Shown here: positions 57,020-64,000 of the stretch, one piece after another
Position numbering within the stretch: position 1 is the stretch's first letter
Layout: every line of letters starts with the position of its first letter
From: a virus
Length of the DNA: 64,000 nt
Strand: one strand, 5' to 3'
Virus record (IMG/VR): IMGVR_UViG_3300025073_000039
Coordinates: 1-64,000 of that record
Notes under the pieces: generated by a model
Database searches by the model: none
The model's input: the letters and a program-made list of their open reading frames with translations, nothing else
What the model was told of the DNA's origin: nothing
Program-made: the position numbers and the translations under genes

Positions 57020-58117
57020 TTATTTAGAAAATAAAGAATTTAACTTAAACCGAGTCGCGGGACCAACTTTTTTACCGTTAACAATGTTTAGCTCCCACCA
57101 AGACGCAACTTTATACTTGACTTGGAATGCCTTAACCGCCTTTTGCGTAATCACACCATAGTAACCGGTCTCTTTCTGGCGCACTGGGAACACTCCGTCA
57201 ATTTTAAGAGCAGTTTGTAATTTCTTTACGTCATCATTATTTTGGCCGAACTTCAAATCGTAATAAAAGTGATGTTTAAATTCCTGCTCGCTCGGCAAAT
57301 TATGAACTTCATCCAACAGCTCGTTTGGCAAGTCAATCGCAGTAATCGCTTCGTCGATGAATGGTTTGTATTGTTCATAAAAGAAAAACCCAGTTCCATT
57401 ATCAGCCCAATCTTTAGACCACGAATTTAAGAAATAAAATTTTGTAAAACCGCCTTCTTCGCTTGTACGATATCCGTAAAGCCAAATCTCATGACCGCTC
57501 ACAATTTGCGCCGGTGGTCTAATTGGTAAAATATCAGATGCTTTCCATGAATTTTTACCGTTCTTATCAGTCCACCACTCTCTACCTACGCGTACAAGAA
57601 GCATACAACCCTGTCCGGCGATAATAGCCTGTTTGAGTTCATCACAGCTTAATCCAGCAGTAGCGTAACTCTTAATTTTGTACTTCGCCGCTTCTTTTAT
57701 CGCAGCGCTTGGTATGTTTTCAAGTTTACGATTAAAAACGTATTCTTCGTGGGAAAGATCGCAATTATTTGGCACAGTCTTTTCTGTCGCACAGCCATAA
57801 TCTTTCGCCGCCTTCATTAAAATCCGCGGATATGTGCCTTCGCCCGGATAATTATCAAAGCATTTTGCTAACGCGTAAAGAAAGCGCGGGCTTAAATTTA
57901 AAATACTTTTTGTTTCAGTCTCTTCCTGTTTTTGGCGATATTTTGCACCCGCGTGACCGACACAAGAGCCAATCGATTTTTGATTCCAGATCGGTAAATT
58001 TTTTATATCGACAAAATATTCCTTCGGTAAATTCTGCGGCGCGCCTAAAACAGCCGTTAATTTGATATCGCGGTAATCTTTAGGACTAGGGATACCACCA
58101 AAAGAAATTGGTTGCAT
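57020..58117 (-). CDS. Papain-like cysteine peptidase with peptidoglycan-binding domain (putative endolysin)
   Basis: The product is 365 residues. The N-terminal C1A peptidase has Q46...C52 in NQKSIGSCVGHA, H209 in SGHEIWLYGY and N231 in FLNSWSKDW, the complete papain catalytic set. Residues 290-360 form a peptidoglycan-binding domain (KFGQNNDDVKKLQTALKIDG, TQKAVKAFQVKYK). No signal peptide is visible. The position next to a holin-like gene suggests it degrades the cell wall or surface protein in lysis. Papain-fold lysins are uncommon in well-known phages. Confidence 0.8.
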   Translation of the reverse strand: MQPISFGGIPSPKDYRDIKLTAVLGAPQNLPKEYFVDIKNLPIWNQKSIGSCVGHAGAKYRQKQEETETKSILNLSPRFLYALAKCFDNYPGEGTYPRILMKAAKDYGCATEKTVPNNCDLSHEEYVFNRKLENIPSAAIKEAAKYKIKSYATAGLSCDELKQAIIAGQGCMLLVRVGREWWTDKNGKNSWKASDILPIRPPAQIVSGHEIWLYGYRTSEEGGFTKFYFLNSWSKDWADNGTGFFFYEQYKPFIDEAITAIDLPNELLDEVHNLPSEQEFKHHFYYDLKFGQNNDDVKKLQTALKIDGVFPVRQKETGYYGVITQKAVKAFQVKYKVASWWELNIVNGKKVGPATRFKLNSLFSK

Positions 58118-58186
58118 ATAAAATTATTAAAATTGGGTTGGGGTCTTTTGTTATTCCGGTAGACCCCAAACCGGAAATCGGAGGGG

Positions 58187-58357
58187 CTACTGAACGGTGG
58201 GGTGGGGTTCGTGCGTGGGGTGGGGCGGGTAGGGCGCGCGGTAGTCCTCGGCTTCCATTCCGCAGTTGTCGCAGATGTAGAAGTGGCGGGCATAGTGTTT
58301 CCACTTTCCCCGCGAGCCGAGGTAGCGCATTTTCGCGTCGCATTTCACGCAATTCAT
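58187..58357 (-). CDS. Small zinc-ribbon protein in a GC-rich patch
   Basis: ATG 58357 to TAG 58187-58189, 56 residues. CVKCDAKMRYLGSRGKWKHY and YICDNCGMEAEDY give a four-cysteine zinc ribbon, and the tail is Pro/His-rich. A purine-rich stretch precedes the ATG. Codons end in G or C far more often than in neighbouring genes. It and the next gene look acquired together. Confidence 0.65.
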   Translation of the reverse strand: MNCVKCDAKMRYLGSRGKWKHYARHFYICDNCGMEAEDYRAPYPPHPTHEPHPTVQ

Positions 58358-58360
58358 CTT

Positions 58361-58558
58361 TCACCCTTTCTGTTCGTGGGCGTAGTTGTCGCGGTTCAAG
58401 TATTCCCACTCCTTGATACCGAGAGAAACGACGCGCTGTTGTCCACACTTCAAGCACTCAATGGTCGCCTGCGCCTTGTAATCGCCCAAGAGGGCTTTCA
58501 CGAAGCGATGTTCGCGCCAGTTGAGGCACTTGGAGCAAACGAACTTCCTGCCTTTCAT
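58361..58558 (-). CDS. Zinc-ribbon protein in a GC-rich patch
   Basis: The start at MKGRKFVCSKCLNW is preferred to an ATG 17 codons upstream because taAGGAGGcagagc precedes it, a genuine Shine-Dalgarno, unlike almost every other gene here. The product is 65 residues with VCSKCLNWREH and IECLKCGQQ, a zinc ribbon. It is separated by three bases from the next GC-rich gene. Confidence 0.65.
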   Translation of the reverse strand: MKGRKFVCSKCLNWREHRFVKALLGDYKAQATIECLKCGQQRVVSLGIKEWEYLNRDNYAHEQKG

Positions 58559-58747
58559 GCTCTGCCTCCTTATGCTAATCAGCACACCGCCAATCCCGTT
58601 GAGCCACACTCCTGATGTAGCCCAACAGCTTAGCGGAAACTGTTCATATCAATCTTACGATTGACGATGTGCCGATTAGTAATTTTAAAGAACTGTTGAC
58701 AACTTTTTTAGAAATATCGTTTTTAGAAGTTGTCTACCGGTTGTAAA

Positions 58748-59116
58748 CTATTTATTTTTCACAGTATCATAAACTATTTTTAAAGTGGTATCCAATGCGG
58801 TTATTCGGTTACTCATCTCGCCCATCATCGCAGACAGATTGTCAATTTTAGTATCCAGTGTATGTATGTGATTCTGTGCCAAAGCGGTGGCTTCGGATTG
58901 TGATTTGCTTAATTCAAGGAACCGTCTTTCGTTTGACTCTTTTTCCCATTGAACTTGTCTGGCTAAAACATCAGCAGTATTCTGAGCCTCCTTTTCTGCC
59001 AAAGCTTGCCGCTTGTCAATTTCTTCTTGTGGCTTGTGGAAGTAAAAAAATATCGAAAATATTACACCGAGCAATCCGATTACGAACATTATATTTGATG
59101 GCGTTAGCAAGTCCAT
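58748..59116 (-). CDS. Membrane-anchored coiled-coil protein (spanin- or Rz-like)
   Basis: The product is 122 residues. A single transmembrane helix (MFVIGLLGVIFSIFFYF) is followed by a long helical, heptad-rich region (IDKRQALAEKEAQNTADVLA ... LSKSQSEATALAQNHIHTLD). This is the design of an i-spanin or a tail-associated membrane anchor. The location, between lysis-type genes and virion genes, fits a lysis role. An inverted repeat (GACAACTT/AAGTTGTC) lies in the 130 bases downstream of it, before the GC-rich genes. Confidence 0.5.
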   Translation of the reverse strand: MDLLTPSNIMFVIGLLGVIFSIFFYFHKPQEEIDKRQALAEKEAQNTADVLARQVQWEKESNERRFLELSKSQSEATALAQNHIHTLDTKIDNLSAMMGEMSNRITALDTTLKIVYDTVKNK

Positions 59117-59121
59117 ACTAA

Positions 59122-59538
59122 TTAAGCATCTAATAAGTAACCAAACAATTCAAAGGCGCCAGTCTCAGAATCAGCCGTAGCACCAACCTGCACCTTTATA
59201 CCAAGCACGTCAGCAGCCGCAAAGTATTGAGTGTTGGCGTTTGTAGATGTTAATATCATCATTTCTGGTGATGTGTCTACAGTCGTTAGGGCCGTTGTCC
59301 CTTTCCATTCTGTGTACCCAGCTGATTTGCCAACTGAAACCTGGGCTACAACCGTCGGGTTGGTCGATGCTGTTATGCGGACTATGGCGTGGGTGATAAT
59401 AGCAATCTTACCTGTTGGTACGGTGAATAAATTGGTTCCGGCGATTGTTTTCATATCCACACCTGTCGCCGATCCTAATAGATTTATAACTGAGGGGACG
59501 GTGCTGTTATCGGTGTATGTTACATTTCCTTTGGACAT
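59122..59538 (-). CDS. Small beta-rich virion protein
   Basis: The product is 138 residues, mainly beta strand (FTVPTGKIAIITHAIVRITA, TVVAQVSVGKSAGYTEWKGT), without cysteine. It resembles capsid-decoration or small tail proteins. It lies between the repetitive fibre-like proteins and the lysis-type genes. No family is recognised. Confidence 0.5.
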   Translation of the reverse strand: MSKGNVTYTDNSTVPSVINLLGSATGVDMKTIAGTNLFTVPTGKIAIITHAIVRITASTNPTVVAQVSVGKSAGYTEWKGTTALTTVDTSPEMMILTSTNANTQYFAAADVLGIKVQVGATADSETGAFELFGYLLDA

Positions 59539-59560
59539 ATAATAATTTTAAAATTTATTG

Positions 59561-61903
59561 CTATATAGCGGTTCTTGCTAATTCTCTCCAAGCCTGCCCA
59601 CCAGCAGTAGTAGTAGTAAGAGCCAGTGTCAGGGTATCGTTAGCTGTCATTGAAAAATTAGACGCTCCCGCTAAAAGCACCGTGATATCACTACCACTCG
59701 TGGCAGTACCGTGATTTATGGTTACACTTTCATTAGCAATCAAAGTAATCTCATGCCCATCTTGATAACCAGTTTTAGTAATCAGGTTGACCGCAGTTGT
59801 ACCGGTTAACTCAAACTTATTTCCATCAGTTGGGATAACAATCGTACTTGCCGAAGCAATATCAGTCCCTTGGTTGCCGATAATAGCTCCATCAAAACGT
59901 GAGGCGCCAGCATCTACAAAGATTGAGTATGGACCATTAGCAGGAGTGGTTCCTGCGACCGGTGCAGCCTCGATGTAAAGCGCGGCAAGGTTCGTTACCA
60001 CTTCTGAACCTGCTCCATCAGTGATGGTTAATGTATCAATCGAAAGTCCCGCAATTGTGCTATGGGTCCCACTCGATGCTTCTGTGATTCCACCACCGAG
60101 ATTCAAATGAGCGATCGCGTTTCCTGCTGCCCCTGTGAACGCGCGGTTAATCTGCAGTGTAAAGTCTGTATCCGGTGTAGTCACCCCACCACCGATAACC
60201 CCGACACCTCTTAAGACATAATTTCCAGCTAAATCAAGAACGCCTGCAGGAGTTAGCGTCATCTTTGTAGTGAGCGACGCTCCGCCGCCCGCCATGGTCT
60301 GCCATACAAATTCTGTACCAACATCCCCAGTTGTCGGGGTAGGATCGTCCACTTGCGCATAAAAACGTGCCGAAAGTGTCGCAAGGTTCGTGCCGTCAGC
60401 GGCATAAAATCCAAGAACACCAAGCTTGTCATTATCTTGCACGACAGTGCTACTGCCTATAGTCGCATTGCGTGATTTTATAAATTGAAGTTCAGACGCA
60501 AAAGCATCAGCACTAAAGCGACCAAACAAACCAGATGAATCAGGCCCAGCAGTACCAAGCACCTGAAATTCAGGAGCCATGTCTGTTGTAATTTGTGCCG
60601 TATGCCCAATCACTACACCTGTCCCATTCGCGAACAGGGTGTCAGTGTTTGGGGTAAGAGTAATCGAACCTGCGGGAGCAGATATATTTTGCGTGATGAC
60701 AGTGCCATCAAAACGAGAATCGCCAGAGCCGACCCAAAGAGCGTAATTATTTGTAAGCGTCACCGAGGCCCCTGCTGTCATCGCGCCTTCAATAAATACA
60801 GTAGCGGCATCCGTAACAACCACAGCACCACCCGATTGATTGATTGTTTTACCCATCAAAACCGCCGTTCCGATAAGGCCTGTGGTGATATTGGTGGTCT
60901 TTCCGAGCGTTACGACATTCCCACCTGCCAATAAATCACCGATAGTAGCATCAGCCGAAGACTGATAAATAGTATTATCTTCTGTTCCCAAAGTGAGTGA
61001 AACCAAAGTACCAAACTCAACCAAATTGCTTGCGGCGGTCGGTGCATTTATGCTTGCACCCGAAGCATTGGTAATCGTGCGGACAAGGGTTGTGGAGGTA
61101 AGTGAATGGTTGTCGATAACCAAGGAAACAAAATTATCAAGCGTAGCCGTCTGATTGCCAAGATTCAAATTTCCATTTGTCCCATCACCACTGATAAGCA
61201 AACCAAATCTGTATGTAGCCGCACCGATTCCGTTCGCAATGCCGGGCATAAAAATCTGTTGCTGTTGTGCGGTGAGGTGGCTGGACTCATTGGAATCCTG
61301 TGTACTGCCGAGTGTTAAAGCAGCGTGACCCGTACCGTTTGCGCTACGCACCGCAATAAATTGCCCTGCAGATGTCTGTAAAGTCCCAACTCCGTTGGTA
61401 ATCGAAACATCACTTAAATTGACATAAGCTCCAAAAAATCCAGAGGCTCCTGAGGAAGGTCCAGTAAGAGTAAAGGTTCCGTCAAGAGACAAAAATGCCG
61501 ATTGGGAATTGCCTGTCGCCGTATAGTCGTTAGAATGGTCAACCATCAATATAGCCTCATTAGGTTGTATCGTGGAGATAGACGTAAGAAACAAATTTCC
61601 CTGAGTCGTAACCCTGAAAACCTCCGTCGTTCCAAGCGTTCCACCATACGCACTAATAAAATCTGTATTATTCCATCCTGTAACATTGGTTTCCGTAACA
61701 ACCATCTTAATACCACGGAAATAATCTGAACCACCTGCAGCACCTGCGTCATTGAGAGTTGCGGCAAGGCTAAGAATTTTATCATTTGTACCGCCAGAGG
61801 TAAATGTTGACGATAAAACAAGAGTATCATTCGCGATTCTCTGAGTAATGTTTGTCCCAGACCTCTTAAAAGGAGGCCACATTGTTACGACAGGAAGTCC
61901 CAT
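59561..61903 (-). CDS. Large beta-rich structural protein (tail or appendage)
   Basis: The product is 780 residues with many short beta-type repeats (such as GTTEVFRVTTQGNLFL, FVSLVIDNHSLTSTTLVRTI, NAIAHLNLGGGITEASSGTH) typical of tail fibres or intramolecular-chaperone-bearing appendages. No signal peptide or cysteines. The C-terminus (ILLAGASNFSMTANDTL, ...TTTAGGQAWRELAR) resembles the region near the end of fibre-type proteins in phages. A 20-base tandem repeat precedes its start. Confidence 0.55.
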   Translation of the reverse strand: MGLPVVTMWPPFKRSGTNITQRIANDTLVLSSTFTSGGTNDKILSLAATLNDAGAAGGSDYFRGIKMVVTETNVTGWNNTDFISAYGGTLGTTEVFRVTTQGNLFLTSISTIQPNEAILMVDHSNDYTATGNSQSAFLSLDGTFTLTGPSSGASGFFGAYVNLSDVSITNGVGTLQTSAGQFIAVRSANGTGHAALTLGSTQDSNESSHLTAQQQQIFMPGIANGIGAATYRFGLLISGDGTNGNLNLGNQTATLDNFVSLVIDNHSLTSTTLVRTITNASGASINAPTAASNLVEFGTLVSLTLGTEDNTIYQSSADATIGDLLAGGNVVTLGKTTNITTGLIGTAVLMGKTINQSGGAVVVTDAATVFIEGAMTAGASVTLTNNYALWVGSGDSRFDGTVITQNISAPAGSITLTPNTDTLFANGTGVVIGHTAQITTDMAPEFQVLGTAGPDSSGLFGRFSADAFASELQFIKSRNATIGSSTVVQDNDKLGVLGFYAADGTNLATLSARFYAQVDDPTPTTGDVGTEFVWQTMAGGGASLTTKMTLTPAGVLDLAGNYVLRGVGVIGGGVTTPDTDFTLQINRAFTGAAGNAIAHLNLGGGITEASSGTHSTIAGLSIDTLTITDGAGSEVVTNLAALYIEAAPVAGTTPANGPYSIFVDAGASRFDGAIIGNQGTDIASASTIVIPTDGNKFELTGTTAVNLITKTGYQDGHEITLIANESVTINHGTATSGSDITVLLAGASNFSMTANDTLTLALTTTTAGGQAWRELARTAI

Positions 61904-61917
61904 ATAATTTTTAGTAT

Positions 61918-61957
61918 TACCGGAATGGTTACCGTATAACCGGGATGGATACCGTAT
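61918..61957 (-). repeat. Two tandem 20-base repeats upstream of a late gene
   Basis: Two adjacent 20-base units at 61918-61937 and 61938-61957 differ at only a few positions and share the core taccgtat/ggatgg. They lie 15 bases before the start of the gene at 61903. They may be an operator or translation-related element. Confidence 0.45.
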
Positions 61958-61966
61958 TAATTAAAA

Positions 61967-64000
61967 TTATGAGCCACAGAGAAAATCTGCGCCTTCGCCG
62001 TTAGTATCTACGTCTAAGTAGACAGTCGCGCGGTTAGTTACAGATAATATCACAGCGTCACCAGCTGCTAATATCAGTTGTTTATTAGTGGCAGCGTCTA
62101 CAGAGCTATCGCCAACATATAAATTATTTGTGTTAGTAGATTTAGCACGAACATATACCCACTTAGTAACCAAGCTAGCGCCTAATGCTTCACCAGTGCC
62201 TGAAGTCGCGACAGTTTTACTACCACCAGTCAAGGTGGCTGCGCTATCGTTGACATTAAGCTCGCCGGCTGTCGTCACAAGCGCAGTATCAGTGCCGTCA
62301 GTTAATTTAGTAAACGGAGCATTGCCAACAGCTTCACCGGCCGGAGCAACTTTACCAGAAGCGTCAACATTTTGGGTGGCGACAACTATAGTCGCAGTCG
62401 TACGCGCAGTGTTGGCGGCTAAGATATTGGCGCGAGTGTCAGTCCCAGCGTCTTTTAATTCAACAGCGCCAATTTCTATGTCGCCAGTGCTTAAAGTTAC
62501 TGACGAAGTTTGAAAAGTGGTGTCTTCCTTTTCTACTGATTTAAAAGCGATAAAAGAGAGATCAAGATTGTCAGCGTCTCCGTTGCTAATATATACTGAT
62601 AAAGCCGCAGTTTCAGGAAAAGAAGTATTCAACTCCGCAACCTGAATATCGCTCACAAAGAATTTTACACGATCTTTATACCAGCTGATGCGATATTTTG
62701 TGGCGGTAGCTGTCCAAGCGGCCAACCACGTAACAGTATCATATTCAGTATTACCATCCTTATCGTAACCACGACAAATTAATTTGTCACCAGTGACTTG
62801 AAACAAAATGGCGTTTTGGTTTCCGTACGAAGCTGATTTTAAACCAAACTGTTTATTGGAAGCGGTCGTAACCGTCCCAGTGCCAGTTAAGCCGTTCATA
62901 TAACCAGCGCCTGAAATATCAGTGCCAGCACCACCAGACACAGCAGACAGTACAGTTATAGAACTAACACCGCTAATTGTGTCAGAAGTTAACACGAAAT
63001 GGTCTGTGCTCCAGACAACAGTATCGGCGTCTCCTGTTAACGCTACCACGGCGTCTTCGATCACTTGCGCTACGAAATCCATCTGATCTGCCATCGCTCG
63101 GTTAGTTACTGTGCCACGCCCTGTTTCCGCGTCCATAAACGCTGTTCCTCCAGCGCCAGAGATATCAGTGCCGGCACCCGGTGCGGAGGTAACAGTCATT
63201 GCGCTGATTGAAGTTGTGTTAACAGACGAGACGATAAACTTATTTGTAGACCAGACAACAGTTTCGGTAGAAGAAGTCAATGCGCGGATAGCAGTCTGGA
63301 TTTCTGAAGCAACATCAGTCATCGTCTTAGCTGTCGTGTGATTAGTCACAGTACCGTTGCCCGTGTCTGAATCCATAAACGCTGTGCCACCTGCACCAGA
63401 GATATCAGTACCAGCGCCTGTCGCAGAAGCAACAGTTATTGCGCTATCTACAGTCGTATTAACAGACGAAACTACAAAGTGGTTAGTTGACCAAACTACA
63501 GTTTCAGTAGAAGAGGTAGCAGCGCGGACCGCAGTTTGTATGGAAGACGCGACATCGGTCATCGTCTTAGTCGTAGTATGATTTGTGACAGTGCCATTAC
63601 CAGTGTCTGAATCCATAAACGCTGTACCGCCTGCGCCAGAGATATCTGTGCCACCGCCAGTGGCGGAAGCAACAGTGATTGCGCTGTCTACAGTCGTGTT
63701 CACAGAAGAAACTATGAAATGGTCGGTAGACCAAGTTACAGTCTCTAATGCACTAGTAGCAGCTCTCAATGCTGTTTGTATAGTAGTTGCGACTTGAGAC
63801 ATCGTCATTAAAGACGCTTTATTAGTCACAGTTCCTCTACCGGTTTCAGAATCCAAGAACGCAGTCACACCAGCACCTGAGATATCAGTACCAGCGGGAG
63901 CCGCGACAGCAGCTGTAACAGTAATCGCACTCGATGACGTAGTAAGAACAGACGAAATAACAAAGTGGTTAGTAGACCACACCACAGTTTCTGTGGATGA
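61967..64000 (-). CDS. Repetitive structural protein (partial, runs off the window)
   Basis: The visible part holds four to five repeats of about 76 residues (ETVVWSTNHFVVSSVNTTVD, SAITVASATGAGTDISGAGG, TAFMDSDTGNGTVTNHTT) followed by a C-terminal unique region (about 300 residues, TVTTASNKQFGLKSASYGNQ, WYKDRVKFFVSDIQVAELNT). The frame continues past 64000, so the true start is outside. A fibre or tail-surface protein is likely. Confidence 0.6.
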   Translation of the reverse strand, partial: SSTETVVWSTNHFVISSVLTTSSSAITVTAAVAAPAGTDISGAGVTAFLDSETGRGTVTNKASLMTMSQVATTIQTALRAATSALETVTWSTDHFIVSSVNTTVDSAITVASATGGGTDISGAGGTAFMDSDTGNGTVTNHTTTKTMTDVASSIQTAVRAATSSTETVVWSTNHFVVSSVNTTVDSAITVASATGAGTDISGAGGTAFMDSDTGNGTVTNHTTAKTMTDVASEIQTAIRALTSSTETVVWSTNKFIVSSVNTTSISAMTVTSAPGAGTDISGAGGTAFMDAETGRGTVTNRAMADQMDFVAQVIEDAVVALTGDADTVVWSTDHFVLTSDTISGVSSITVLSAVSGGAGTDISGAGYMNGLTGTGTVTTASNKQFGLKSASYGNQNAILFQVTGDKLICRGYDKDGNTEYDTVTWLAAWTATATKYRISWYKDRVKFFVSDIQVAELNTSFPETAALSVYISNGDADNLDLSFIAFKSVEKEDTTFQTSSVTLSTGDIEIGAVELKDAGTDTRANILAANTARTTATIVVATQNVDASGKVAPAGEAVGNAPFTKLTDGTDTALVTTAGELNVNDSAATLTGGSKTVATSGTGEALGASLVTKWVYVRAKSTNTNNLYVGDSSVDAATNKQLILAAGDAVILSVTNRATVYLDVDTNGEGADFLCGS

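Noticed and set aside
58086-58457. Long arginine/proline-rich frames in the GC-rich patch
   Set aside because: They overlap two credible zinc-ribbon genes in another frame and their composition is that of GC-rich shadow frames.

Overview
The window is a long stretch of a tailed double-stranded DNA phage (or prophage) genome, seen directly in a virion-gene block, a phage replication and recombination block and dozens of small accessory genes. The tail proteins look podovirus-like: a beta-rich nozzle-like protein and an adaptor-like protein lie beside very large putative ejection proteins. Terminase, portal and major capsid genes are not visible and would lie beyond position 64000. The standard code is used, with TGA as a stop. 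The host cannot be named. Promoters are close to consensus sigma70 type (TTGACA, 17 bases, TATAAT), while nearly all start codons lack a Shine-Dalgarno sequence and follow A/T-rich stretches such as aattATG. That combination argues against a Bacteroidota host and would fit a lineage with weak SD use, such as Patescibacteria, but this is inference only.

Layout. 1-530 (+): end of one gene and a coiled-coil protein, closed by a terminator. 531-1452: a non-coding convergence zone with palindromes and degenerate GGCGTCAGGCG-type repeats. 1453-5650 (-): an eight-gene operon with a MerR-like regulator, SNF2-type helicase, HD hydrolase and nucleotide-modification-type protein. 5823-33497 (+): early/middle genes, namely replisome organiser proteins, a Ros/MucR-like regulator, HNH nucleases, DEDD exonuclease, prohibitin, HAD phosphatase, YopX, peptide deformylase, primase-helicase, RecA, RuvC, the Ro60 cluster, an SSB-like protein and SbcD/SbcC. 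33502-64000 (-): late virion genes, transcribed toward the centre and convergent with the early genes.

The most striking content is a phage Ro60 (TROVE plus vWA) gene at 24507-25970 flanked by non-coding RNAs. A short stem-loop RNA upstream and a longer RNA downstream share the same stem/internal-loop architecture. The downstream one carries a nearly perfect circularly permuted tRNA mimic (T arm, acceptor closed by a UUCG loop, D arm), as expected of a bacterial Y RNA. A further structured region of about 245 nt lies between Ro60 and that RNA.

The second highlight is a 2050-residue late protein with an N-terminal HNH-like motif and, near residues 1340-1690, motifs of a two-barrel RNA polymerase (DGASF, FKG, RHPNTKR, DTDGD). 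It resembles the virion RNA polymerase of crAss-like phages and may be injected with the DNA.

Regulation. Five promoters share one module: a perfect DnaA-box-like TTATCCACAG, 9-10 bases, TTGACA inside a CACTTGaCAAGTG palindrome, 17 bases, TATAAT. They drive the minus operon, a structured leader plus replication genes, the Ros/MucR-led operon, recA and the SSB/SbcCD block. Structured RNAs lie just upstream of recA, the HAD phosphatase and the replisome organiser genes. All functional statements rest on reading motifs by eye; no searches or folding programs were run.
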